Below are positions 22,001 to 33,616 of a stretch of 64,000 bases of DNA, one piece after another. The position numbers and the translations under genes are program-made. This DNA comes from Uranotaenia lowii (Eukaryota > Arthropoda > Insecta > Diptera > Culicidae), in the NCBI RefSeq assembly GCF_029784155.1, contig NC_073692.1, positions 418,930,352 through 418,994,351 of the forward strand. Reading direction: 5' to 3'. Position 1 is the stretch's first letter. Each line of letters opens with the position of its first letter. The notes under the pieces were generated by a model, which saw nothing but the letters and a program-made list of their open reading frames with translations, did not search any database and was not told the origin of the DNA.

Positions 22001-24703
22001 AGAAAATAACGGTAAAATGTTAGGTCATGAAAATTTGTTTTAAAGCAGAGGTAGACAAAATTAAATTGGCAAATTACCAAACTAGAACCAGTTCATCATA
22101 TTTCAAAACAACTTTGCTAGAAATTTAAATTGTCTTGCTGAAAAAATCCCTAATCCCTTGTACTTATTATTTACTTCTGAGTTAAATGGGACATTCAACC
22201 TAAGAACAATTAATTTAAACTGTTTACTTTTAAACATAGAAGATGTTCTGATAAAGTTTTGAGATTTATAAGAGTATTGTTTTTTTGTTATTCACCTTTT
22301 TTTTATTCAAATTTCATACCTTATTGATGAATTAAAACTGAATTTTTTATTTAAAAAAGTTCAGCAACACTACTGTAAAATGTGGTGAATTGATTAATTT
22401 AAATAAATGGAGTTATAAAATTTTGCCTATGATAAACCCTTAGGTCGAAAGTATGATGAATTTTTATTCCTATTGATAAATTGTTATATTTTTGTTCTAT
22501 CCGCACTCTGTAAGAAAAATACTGTTCCAAATTTTGTTAACAAAAAATTGTTTTAGAAAGACTCAATTTAATTTTTTTTCGAGTTCTTTTAAACATTTAT
22601 CCTCCATGCATGCTCAATTTCAACTATTTCTGTTAGGTAATCCCGGTTTGATTGCATTGTGTCCGGATGTTTTTAAAGAAAAGGAGTTTCTCTTCAATGT
22701 TAACACTTCGAAAGATGCTTTTTAGAGGATAAGCTTTCAAAAATTAACGTAATTCCATTTTTCTGTGTTTTCTAGAAGCAAAATGAACGTTTCCAGGGAA
22801 TCTTTTTCAAAATATGTTCCAAATATTATGTTTTCAGTTTATTTTATTTAATATTAATGAGAAAAAATGGGTTTTGATGATTAACATTCATAATTTTTAT
22901 TTACACTAATGGACAAAAGTATTCCACATTTTCAACATTTTCCCTTGTTCAAGGAAGAAAAATTTAGTATATGAAGTTTCATGCCCTTATGAAAAATTCC
23001 CCGAAATTCATTCAAATTAATAAAAAAGTGCAATTATCACAAATTATTTTAAGTTACTGTAAATTGAAATAAATGCGATGTGTTAGCAGCTTTAATCAAA
23101 ATGAAAAATTTATTTGAGGCTACGATAAATAAGAAATCCTTCTTTTGTCACTGGGAGTTATAACATCACGAGAGGGAGGACAGTTCAAAATAATGCAAAA
23201 TGCTAATAAATTGGAAGAAAAAATGCACAAAAACTTGAATGCAACGAAATTGCATAGTTTAAGCAATGCACAATATCTATAAATCGAGTAATTTTAAAAC
23301 TATTCTTTATTAAAAATAAAGAATACAAAAGGTCATAAAACTCCCATCATTTACAGTTTGATTTTTGCTCTCGTTTTTTCGGATTTTTGACAAATGTATC
23401 AAAATTTCCACAAAATATCTCAAACTTTATTTACTTCCCCTCCTCGATATGTTCGAAAAATTCTAGGGGGATGGGGTGAAAAAAGAAGAACTTTATGTTT
23501 GTGCTGGCTTACACATATGATTATATTCTTGTGTTTTTTTCAAAACAAATTTGAAGATTTCTAGATCTGAATTTCTTGATGTTTCTATGAACGTTCACCT
23601 CAAGGCATTTGGATCAATTTGAAATGACTTCTTCATGAGAATTTATGCTTTACTTGATAAGAAATGAAAAATAATTACAAATTATAGACTGAGCAAATTT
23701 TTCATTTATTCTATTAAAACTTTTATATTTTTAAAATGAAATTCTTAATACTTGTTTAGTTTAAAAAAATTGAATCTTCTCTATAAAAATCATGAAGAAG
23801 TGTTCCTTAATAGCTTTAATATATTCTGATGGTCGACCAAATAAAATTATTATAAATAATCAAACATAATGTTTTGAGTTTGGCTTGGTACATCTTTGTA
23901 CCTGAAATTTTATCACATTTGCAAATGTGATGAAAAGTTTTAAAGAAACATGAGAAACATAACCTTTTGAAATGAAATATAAATAAATAAATGAAGAAGT
24001 GTAATTGAAGAAATAAACTGTGCATTCTAAATGACAAAGTTTAAAAAAACAAAGATAAAACTTTTATGTGTGCAAGCAAATCGCATTATTTTGATAAAAT
24101 CAACTAAATTAGATGAATTTAAACTATTTCTTACAGATTAAAAAAAAATGAAATCCTTCAAAACCTTAATAAAGGAAAAAAAAAATATTATAATTAAGAT
24201 TATATATTCTTCAAAAATTTAAACAGGAGAGTAGAACTCAAACTGTAGAAGATGAGAATGGTATCAACTCTTCTATTCGAGATTTCTTTTAATTTTCGAT
24301 ACAAAATAATTTGATATTCCGATTTTGTTTATTTAGATTTTATGCAAGTTTGTTGGGTGCATGCTTTTTTTAACTTGATTCTTGAAAATTTGGATTACTA
24401 TTTATGATTCCCTCTTCGGTTTGTTCCAATTCCAAGTGACAAAAGACTGATTTACAAATTTGTTCTGGCCTAATTGCAATTTGTGTACTTTATGAGACAA
24501 GGTCATACAGTAGTTTTTCGATTTTTTCATTGTTCTATTTTTTCCAACACCCGCTATACTGCCCCAAATTTATATCAGTCCTATATGTAAAAACGAGAAA
24601 GCAGAAAATTTGTTTTTTTGTTTTGGAAAATATTTTTCAATTGTGACCACAACTTTCAGCATAACAAAATCGTTTAATGGAATTTGTATTCAAAATTAAT
24701 TGT
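22001..24703. other. AT-rich non-coding DNA
   Basis: Contains only small chance frames (22492-22725, 23816-24037). No repeat boundary or gene is recognised. Confidence 0.55.
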
Positions 24704-25640
24704 AGTACCGAAAACTGGGGGAACTTTGATCACCTTTTTCATTCATTTTTGAATATTTTCGAAAGGGTTGTCTTTCGTAATGCATGAAAGTTTTAAAACA
24801 CTTACTGAGGTGAGGATTATAAAACATGATCATTCATCGCAGTAAGGTCATTGACATTGGTGGTTATAATTAAATGTTTGTAACAAAACCAGATTTCGAG
24901 TTTCAGGGTTACTTTGATCACTATGGTTTTTAAGGTATCTCAACATCTTCAAAACTACTTTTATTATGCCATTAAGCACAGAAAGCATAAACATTGAAAA
25001 CAGTTATTTTTGTTAGGGCTAAACTGATCTTTCCAACGGTTTTTTTTCAAAAACTTTTATAATCAAAAAATGGACAATGTTGCTGCATACATCTTGGGGT
25101 AAAATTTTTAAACATTTCTCAATTTTTTCGGCCTTGGAAACAAATGAAATTTTGCCTTCATGCAATTTCCTAGGTCCTCGCACTGTTCCCATGTTCTTTT
25201 TTTCTTCAAATTGAACCATTTGGTAGGGTTTTTGCAATTTTTACTACACGAGCTCTCTCATGGAAAATCACCGTTTTTTTTTCAATATCCAAAAATTATC
25301 ACAAAATGACCATAAAAATAACACTTCAATTGAACCTAAACAAAGAAAAAAGTTGAACTTTCACTTAAAACAACTCATTTGCTCCTAAATGCTTTAATTT
25401 GATCATGAGAGATGTTTGTTTGTGAGCCTTCGAAAAACCAGATATTTTAAGATTGATAAATTACATTTTAAGTAATATCAAAAATCTTCTAATAAAACCC
25501 AAATTTAACTTATTTGTAACTTTATTTACAGGCTTTCAAACGTAGAAAACTGATTTCAGATTTTTTAACTTTTTACTTAGTTAATGATGATAATCTGGAA
25601 AAATTTCATGTTGATCAAAGTTTCCCCAGTTTACGGTACT
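24704..25640. repeat. TIR repeat family A, copy 2 (937 bp, both ends intact)
   Basis: The left end AGTACCGAAAACTGGGGGAA and the inverse of the right end AGTACCGTAAACTGGGGAAA continue into ACTTTGATCA. The 29 bp TIRs (24704-24732 and 25612-25640) differ at two positions. The interior matches 3192-4147 in the opposite orientation. No ORF of transposase size is present, so it is a non-autonomous DNA element. A target duplication is not obvious. Confidence 0.7.
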
Positions 25641-26152
25641 TGAAATTTTCGAAATTAGGCAATTGGTAAGGTCTGGAGCATCATTTTTGTTTATTATGGG
25701 ACTGTTGTGCGAGCCTATTTGAGACTTTTTTTAAATTTTCTCGTATAACAGTCACATACCGAATATGTTTTGCTCATCAAGCTACTTTCTAAGACATAAA
25801 TTTGATCATTTCAGGACTTATGAATGCAATTTTGACATTGTAAATTGAAGTTGTTAAGTTGTAAATTGAAGTTAATCAAAATTTTAAGTTGTTTTTGATA
25901 GTTTCTCTCACAGGATGACATTCCTTCCTTTATTTAACAACAAGTCTACATAATTCGACATCAAGTGAGTTGAAATTTTTTTAAATGACTTGAAGCGATA
26001 AATCAAAGAATATTTCACCGAAAGGAACATCGTAAGGTGCTATTTCACATAAAACTGTTATGTGGGTATATTTCATATAGGACAGGCAGTTGCAATTTTT
26101 TTTCGAAATTTCTAGAACTAAATCTCTTTTTTTTTCTTGTTTTATTTACAAG
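25641..26152. other. AT-rich non-coding DNA
   Basis: No gene or repeat recognised. Confidence 0.5.
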
Positions 26153-26331
26153 TGGGCCGCAGCCCGTGGAGCAGAGGATAGCCTTCAAGTCTTCTAAGCC
26201 AGCGGGCATGAGATCAAATCCCAGTCACGGCATACATAGTACACTTTATGTGGGTTGGTGGTTGGTGGCTTCGAGGAAACATCAAGTTTAATTGAGACCC
26301 CCTTTGTGTTTGTGTTCGTTTAAAAAAAAAA
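26153..26331 (+). mobile_element. tRNA-derived SINE
   Basis: A ~180 bp GC-richer unit in AT-rich DNA. GATAGCCTTCAAGTC (26178-26192) is a degenerate pol III A box, and GAGATCAAATCCCAG (26210-26224) fits the B box GGTTCRAATCC. The spacing is tRNA-like. A ~95 bp tail ends in a 10-base A run at 26322-26331. Head, body and A tail give a SINE, presumably mobilised by a LINE. Family name not assigned and target duplication not found. Confidence 0.6.
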
Positions 26332-26503
26332 TCCAATGTTCGAAATGACAAACTACCGGGTTAGATGAAAAATGACACAAATACATATGAGACTGTTATG
26401 CGAGTATGTTAGTATCTTCACGCTTGATATTATTACGGTTCTTTTGACGATTTTATCAGTGTATAAAATATATGTATGTAAGTATCACCAGATGTAAGTA
26501 TCA
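26332..26503. other. Spacer with a 16 bp tandem duplication at the RTE junction
   Basis: TGTAAGTATCACCAGA occurs twice in tandem (26477-26492, 26493-26508), ending exactly where homology to the RTE element starts. Confidence 0.6.
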
Positions 26504-27010
26504 CCAGATCTCTCTACGAACGAAAATCCGAATCTTCAACTCAAACGTCAAATCCGTATTGCTGTACGGGTGCGAAACTTGGTGCACATATGCGGTGACG
26601 ACGCGAAAACTGCAAGTATTTGTAAACCGCTGCCTGCGGAATATCATCCGCGCTTGGTGGCCTGGCAATTGGATCTCGAATGAGGAACTACATCGCCGGT
26701 GTCATCAAAGGACGCTAGAAATCGAGATTCGGGAACGTAAGTGGAGATGGATTGGGCACACGCTGCGAAGAGATGAAAACGAGATTTGCAGAGAGGCGCT
26801 AGATTGGAATCCAGAAGGTCATCGAAGAAGAGGCAAACCCAGAAACTCGTGGCGGCGAAGCCTAGCCGCTGAAATCCGAACTGTCGACGAGAATCTTGAC
26901 TGGGACCAAGTGAAGACGCTGGCTCCGGATCGTCAACAGTGGAGGTCTTTTACCACGGCCCTATGCACCGGAGGATCGGCGCGGGATCATTAAGTAAGTA
27001 AGTAAGTAGG
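26504..27010 (+). mobile_element. 5'-truncated RTE-type copy with (TAAG)n tail
   Basis: Nearly identical to the last ~163 codons of the ORF at 15466-18429 (from QISLRTKIRIFNSN to GGSARDH), in the opposite orientation. Only a few residues differ, such as RTL for RAL and RRDEN for RKDEN. The stop codon runs into TAAGTAAGTAAGTAAG, the 3' tail. The N-terminal endonuclease and RT domain are missing, as in most LINE copies that stop reverse transcription early. The frame is open but cannot give a working protein. Confidence 0.9.
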
Positions 27011-28330
27011 TATTAAAAATCAAACAAAACATATTTTTAAGTCTATAAATAAATTAAAACACGTAACACCTTTGAATTTCGTATTTTAACAGTTCCTGGT
27101 ATGGTATACAAGTTTAAATAATGTGGAAATGTCATTGAACTGTTGATTCCTCTACTGGATTGAATATTTAAGTGGCTGAAATCATCATTCGAATTCATTA
27201 AACGTTTGAATTTATCCAATTAATTATCTAATACTCACAAATGCGTGGGAACGTGGCTGATTTAGTGTTCTTCTTTATTTGTGCTTATTTTTTTAACAAT
27301 TTGAAAATGAATGGATTGTTATAAAAGATTATGTAGTGCGTTATAAGCCGACGAGGTATAATGGTTATAAATTTAATTTCGAAAAAAAAAGCTATTAAAG
27401 TTTCGGAGTTATACAAGTATCCACATACTTTTCAAAAATTTATAACTTTCATTTGATCAACACTGTGATGATAAAAATATTAACATAATGGAATTACACC
27501 AGTAACAATTCAAGAAACAAAAATTTTTTTTAAATACCCCATTAAACGGCGAATAGGACACTCCTCCATGGCTATAGTATAAAATGTGTTTAAAATCTTG
27601 TACCGTTGTATAGGACGCACCCTTATGTTTGGCCTTAAACCTTTGGCAAAAAATAATGCCCTTTACACCTTTTAAAACGGTAGTAAACTCAAAAATTACC
27701 CCATTTTAAATTATCCCTTTTTGCTCCAAAGAGCTTATTTGATAGCAACATTTTTAAATAGTTTGAAGTTGTGCCATTATCACTGTAAATTTTTTATCAG
27801 CGTGAAGAAATCGTAAAACTTCTGTATATTGTTATGTATTCATCAAGTTGCATTAAATGTATTTTTTTTAGCATGAGTTGATAATTGATCGTTAATTATT
27901 AAGTTATTATCAAGTCTTGATTTTTTTTATTTAATTTATCTAATGGATAATAACGACAGGTTTGAAAATCAAGAAAAAGTACTTCAAAAGATATAGAATA
28001 AAAATCTGCTTTATTCGTTCTTCCTTAGCTCTACAAATCATCTTTAAATTTTTCAAAATATTGGTAGTTATTTCAAAATATATGGATTTTTTTGCAAAGT
28101 TTAAGAAAAGATAAAAAATCTAAAACTCATGTTGGACCGATCGGTTTTACCAAGAGTTACGGAAAATATTTTTAATGTGAGAGTAAATAGAATGCACTGT
28201 TTAATGTAGTCACAAAAACGATTGTGTTGTTTTGTTTTTAACAACAGCATATAATCATCATTTGGAAAATTTCAAATGAAACAAAACACAAACATTTATT
28301 TTAAAATTAAAGTTGTTTGCTTATCTAAAT
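27011..28330. other. AT-rich non-coding DNA
   Basis: Nothing identifiable. Confidence 0.55.
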
Positions 28331-29212
28331 AAAGACTCCACTGGACCGCAGCCGCCAGTTAATACGGCTCCCGGCTTAACCAACCACACTACTTACTTGC
28401 GACATTTTCCGTAAGACTGGGAGCGATAGAGCAAAGCGCCAACAAAACTGTCAGCAGTGTGCACAATCAAAAACCAGAAAGGATTGTGGAATCATGATCT
28501 GGGATCCAAATGAGTCTGAGAAACTCGTGTTCTCATCCTGCCGCCCTCACACTAATATTCATTCAATATTTGTAGCCCATTTAGAAAACTGGCAGGACTT
28601 TTCTGGAAGGGTGCTTCCAGACTAGGTTTAGCTCGATTGTTAGTGGGTTATTCAAGCCATTCCTTTGATATCGGTACCCGGCTGAAAAAGGACCGATTTT
28701 ATTTGGTCACCTTTTTCTCCACCAATATGAGGCTCTCACGTCTTGTTGAAATTAAAGGTTTCCCCCAACCAAAATGGCAAGGAGAGAGAAACATGCAAAT
28801 CCCTTTTCGGCAGCAAATTGGCTTCATTAGGATCAAAAACTGTCGACGACTATTGAATGGGAAAATATTGGGACAAAGAGATCCAAATCGGATTCAATAA
28901 GTGAAAAGGCGGCAAAATGGGACGTTACGTGTGGAAGCATTTGGTAAGATGTGTTTCAATTTCGGTCTCGCAGATAATGGCAAATTTGCAACTCAAGTTC
29001 GTGTAACAATGGTAGAAAAATCATTATCGGGTTTGTTCAATTAGTTTTGGATGAGCTGGAGGGACTAGGGATTAAAAATTTTATCCGATGACTACATTAA
29101 GTGGATTCTTGAATATATTCAACGTTTAAATGTGATTCAAACTGGCTTGGTTGAAGTTATCTACTGTATGAATAACAGACTTTTTTTTAAATGAGGTACC
29201 TTAGTCATTTAT
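28331..29212. other. Unique island preceding the first 9 bp array
   Basis: More complex sequence from ~28330 to ~29060. An 87-codon frame (28637-28900) has no domain and no clear gene signals. Possibly host intronic or regulatory DNA. Confidence 0.35.
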
Positions 29213-30347
29213 ATTTTTGTAATTTTTGTAATTTTTGTAATTTTTTTATTTTTTTTAATTTTTGTCATTTTTGTCATTTTTGTCATTTTTGTCATTTTTG
29301 TAATTTTTGTCATTTTTGTAATTTTTGTCATTTTTGTCATTTTTGTCATTTTTGTCATTTTTGTCATTTTTGTCATTTTTGTCATTTTTGTCATTTTTGT
29401 CATTTTTGTCATTTTTGTCATTTTTGTCATTTTTGTCATTTTTGTCATTTTTGTCATTTTTGTCATTTTTGTCATTTTTGTCATTTTTGTCATTTTTGTC
29501 ATTTTTGTCATTTTTGTCATTTTTGTCATTTTTGTCATTTTTGTCATTTTTGTCATTTTTGTCATTTTTGTCATTTTTGTCATTTTTGTCATTTTTGTCA
29601 TTTTTGTCATTTTTGTCATTTTTGTCATTTTTGTCAATTTTGTCATTTTTGTCATTTTTGTCATTTTTGTCATTTTTGTCATTTTTGTCATTTTTGTCAT
29701 TTTTGTCATTTTTGTCATTTTTGTCATTTTTGTCATTTTTGTCATTTTTGTCATTTTTGTCATTTTTGTCATTTTTGTCATTTTTGTCATTTTTGTCATT
29801 TTTGTCATTTTTGTCATTTTTGTCATTTTTGTCATTTTTGTCATTTTTGTCATTTTTGTCATTTTTGTCATTTTTGTCATTTTTGTCATTTTTGTCATTT
29901 TTTTCATTTTTTTCATTTTTGTCATTTTTGTCATTTTTGTCATTTTTGTCATTTTTGTCATTTTTGTCATTTTTGTCATTTTTGTCATTTTTGTCATTTT
30001 TGTCATTTTTGTCATTTTTGTCATTTTTGTCATTTTTGTCATTTTTGTCATTTTTGTCATTTTTGTCATTTTTGTCATTTTTGTCATTTTTGTCATTTTT
30101 GTCATTTTTGTCAATTTTGTCATTTTTGTCATTTTTGTCATTTTTGTCATTTTTGTCATTTTTGTCATTTTTGTCATTTTTGTCATTTTTGTCATTTTTG
30201 TCATTTTTGTCATTTTTTTCATTTTTGTCATTTTTGTCATTTTTGTCATTTTTGTCATTTTTGTCATTTTTGTCATTTTTGTCATTTTTGTATTTTTTGT
30301 CATTTTCGTCGTTTTTGTCATTTTTTTCAATTTATTATTTTTGTCAA
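29213..30347 (+). repeat. Minisatellite array 1, (TTTTTGTCA)n, about 126 units
   Basis: A nearly perfect 9 bp tandem repeat. The left edge is made of TTTTTGTAA variants and the right edge is degenerate (TTTTTTTCA, TTTTCGTCG), while the core is almost uniform. Internal variants include TTTTTTTCA pairs (~29900-29916) and TCAATTTTG at ~29635 and ~30112, 53 units apart. Long frames over the array (FCH, FLS, MTK repeats) follow from the unit length and are not genes. Confidence 0.95.
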
Positions 30348-31844
30348 CTTTACCTTTTTTCATCAGTTTTATTATCGGTTGTGAATTCGTGTAAAGTTAT
30401 GAAGTTTATTCTTTACAATAATGAAATTATTTCTGTTTATTCCGCTTATTTTATCTCAATTCAAATTCAACATTTTGTGTCTGCAACTTCAAGCACTAAT
30501 AATGTTTTGTTATCTTCAGAATGTCTGAATAAGCTCACTTGAGAATTTATTCATTTTGGTGAAATGAACACTTGCAAGATTAGCTATCTCGTTTGTTTCT
30601 TTTTTTAATTTCTCGTCCTTACACAATTCCATACTCGCTCGTCATATCGAATTTAATCAGTATGAAGGGAAAATACTTTCACAAATATAGACATAAATAT
30701 TCATGCTCGAATGAAGACAACCTCATCCGCAGATCGGATGAAGACAAAAAATGCTAACTTCGTTGGCTCCCTCGTATTTTACTTCAGTTGTTAAACCCCC
30801 ACCCACAACTTCATTTCCAGCTTCCAGTCCTGTGGTGATGTTTGGTGGTGAAAAGCCGTGCAGAAGTTCGGAATGTGTTGGTTTGCTTCCTGCCTTCTTC
30901 TGATTTAGACTGAATAACGGAGAAGCTTCCTCAACAAGCCAAAGCCTCGGTTGGGTCAGGAAGTTTCAAGGAAAGATGGGGCTGAAAGAAACCGAATTCC
31001 GCCCAGCTGGTTTTCAGCCAACAGATCGAACTTTCCAAGGTCCCGGGGTTGCTTGGGGAAGGTTGGAAGATTTCTTGGCCCGGGTAAGCTTCAAGGTGGT
31101 AGGCATTCTTGGCTTGGGTGTGAATCAGAGCCGGTGTTTGGCTTTTGAGCCACGATGAAAGATTTATCACCGAGGGCAAGATGGATGGAATTCATAAGCA
31201 TCACCAGTTGTATTATGATCTCATCAGTAAATCGATTTTTCATGTCGAGATGTTTTTCCTTTTTTTCCTGTCTGAAGGTAAGTTGGAGCGTTTCTTAAAA
31301 TCGAAAGAAAATGTTGGTAAGGATTCTCTCAAACTTTTTTGTGCGCACAGAATCGAACATAATTTTTTACAAAGAAATAGATTACAGTCATTTTGTTTCT
31401 TTTCAAGTGAGAACTCCTAACGGTGAACACAATACGCAGAAAAAGTTATTTTGAAATTTAAAAAAAATCCAAAAGAATAAAAAAGTATGAACGGCTTGAT
31501 CAAGGCTCGAACTAAACACTTCTGGGACTTTCTACTAGGAATCGTCGAACACAATAGATTGAATAATGATCACTCGCACCGCTGACATCGTTGGCATTTA
31601 GCCGTACTTTTCAATTTTATTAATTTTTCTATGAAAACTAATGTGTCTATTTTTTGGGTATCTTTTTTTTCGAAGCGAATGCTTTAATCTAAAGTTTTAG
31701 TACACATCCGCTTAGCAAATTTTATTCATTTCAAACCAAGCAAATGCTTTATATTTTTGCGTTTGCGAATTTATAAGTTTGCGAAGAAATTGCTAATCCT
31801 TATTCATATAACGAAGTGTACGTTATTTTTTTACAATATTCTAA
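30348..31844. other. AT-rich DNA with a small unique island
   Basis: About 30760-31170 is GC-richer, with opposed ~60-80 codon frames lacking any domain. No gene is supported. Confidence 0.45.
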
Positions 31845-33616
31845 GGGTTCATCTAAAGGCTGTTCTCTCAACACGTCATTTTTCACTACGGTCCTCTCAA
31901 CAAGTTGTTTTTCTTTAAGTGCGTTCTTCTCAACAGACAATTTCAAGACTATTCTCTCAACTCGTCATTTTCACAGCTTAAAACTTTGTTTTCCTCCAAT
32001 TCGGTTCTCTCATCACGCAATCTTAAGACTATTCTCTCAACTCGCTTTTTTCACAGTTGTCTTCTCAACACGTTGTTTTGCTTTCACTGCGGTCCTCTCA
32101 ACGCGCAATTTCAAGCCGGCCGTCTCCGCTCGTTATTGTTTACAGATGTTCTCTCAACATAACTCAACACAATTCAGTGTGGTCCTCTCAACACGCATTC
32201 GCCGGGCTGTCCTCTCAGTTTGCCATTTTTCACAGAAGTCCTCTCAACTCGTTTTTTTTCAGTCCTCTCGATTCTCATTCTCAAGGCGGTTTTCTCAAAC
32301 TTTTCACAGCAGTCCTCTAAACTTGTTTATTTTGTTCAGTGTGGTCCTTTTAACGCTCATTCTCAAGGCTGTCCTTTTAAATCACAATTTTCCACAGTTA
32401 TCCCCTAAACTTACTTTTTACTTTCAGTGTGGTCCTCTCAACAAGCTTTCTCAAGAATGTCCTCTCAACTCTCTTTTTTCACAGCTGTGCTGGCAACACT
32501 TTGTTTTTTTCTGTGAGGTCCTCTTAACACGCAATTTCAAGGCGGTCCTCTCAACTTGCCTTTTTCACAGCTATCCTCTCTACACATTGTTTTTCTTTCA
32601 GTGTTGTCCTCTCAATACGCATTCTCAAGGTTGTCCTCTCAATACGCATTATCAAGGTTGTCCTCTTAACTCGCCATTTTTCACAGCCAATTTAATTTTT
32701 TTTTTTTTCAGTGCGGCCCTTTCAACACGCATTCTAAAGGCTGTCCACTCAACTCGCCTTTTTTTCAAAGCTTTGCACTCAACACGCTGCGTTCCTTTTA
32801 ACAAGCATTCTCAAGGCTGTCCTTTCATTTCACCTGTCTTCACAGCTGTCCTCTCAACTCGTTTTTTTTCTTTCAGTCCTTTCAACACTCATTCTCAAGG
32901 TTGTCCTCTTAACTCATAATTTTTCACAGTTATCCCCTACACACGTTTTTTTTCAGTGTGGTCCTCTCAACACGCAATTTCAAGGCTGTCTTCTCAACTC
33001 ACCATTTTTCACAGCTGTCCTGGAAATATGTTGTTTTTTTTTTCAGTGTGGTCCTCTCATCACGCAAGGCTGTTCACTCAACTCGCCTTTTCCAAAGCTT
33101 TGCACTCAACACGCTGTTTTCTTTCTAGTGCGGTCCTCTTGACAAGCATTCTCAAGGCTGCCCTTTCAACTCATCTGGATTCACAGATGTCCTCTCAACT
33201 CTTTTTCAGAGCGGTCCTCTAAACACGCCTTCTCAAGGCTGTTCTCTTAACTCGCCATTTTTCACAGCTATCCTTTCAATTTCTTTTTTTTCTGTGCGGT
33301 CCTTTCAACACGCCATCTCAAGGCTGTCCTCTTGATTCGTCATTTTTTTTTCACAGCTGTCCTCTCAACAGGTTTTTTTTTCTTTTCAGTGTGGTCCTCT
33401 CAACACGCATCCTTAAGGCTGTCCTCTTGACTCATTTTTCACAGCTATCCTCTCAAGTCGTTTTTTTTCTTTCAGTGCGGTCCTCTCAACACACATTCTA
33501 GAGGTTGTCCTCATAACTCGCCTTTTGTCACAGCTGTCCTCTCAATGCGCTGATATTCTATCAAAGCGGTCCTCTCAAAACTCAATCTAAAGGCTGCCCT
33601 CTCAACTCGCCATTTT
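31845..33616 (+). repeat. ~87 bp satellite with three related ~29 bp subunits, about 20 units
   Basis: The motif TCCTCTCAAC recurs every ~29 bp. Three subunit types alternate: one ending ACGCATTCTCAAG, one ending CTCGCCATTTTTCACA, and one ending in a T-rich tract then TTTCAG. The CTCAAG marks recur at 86-88 bp in the middle of the array (32364, 32452, 32538, 32626), giving a unit of ~87 bp, with occasional loss of a subunit. The array is diverged, so it is old or unhomogenised. A 367-codon frame (31816-32919) crosses it but only re-reads the repeat. Confidence 0.88.

Noticed and set aside
22911..22945. Terminus of a Tc1-like element (AATGGACAAAAGTATTCCAC)
   Set aside because: No inverted partner found downstream or upstream within the window.
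31816..32919. 367-codon frame rich in LSTR-type repeats
   Set aside because: It follows the ~87 bp satellite, whose ~29 bp subunits drift through frames; no start context or domain.
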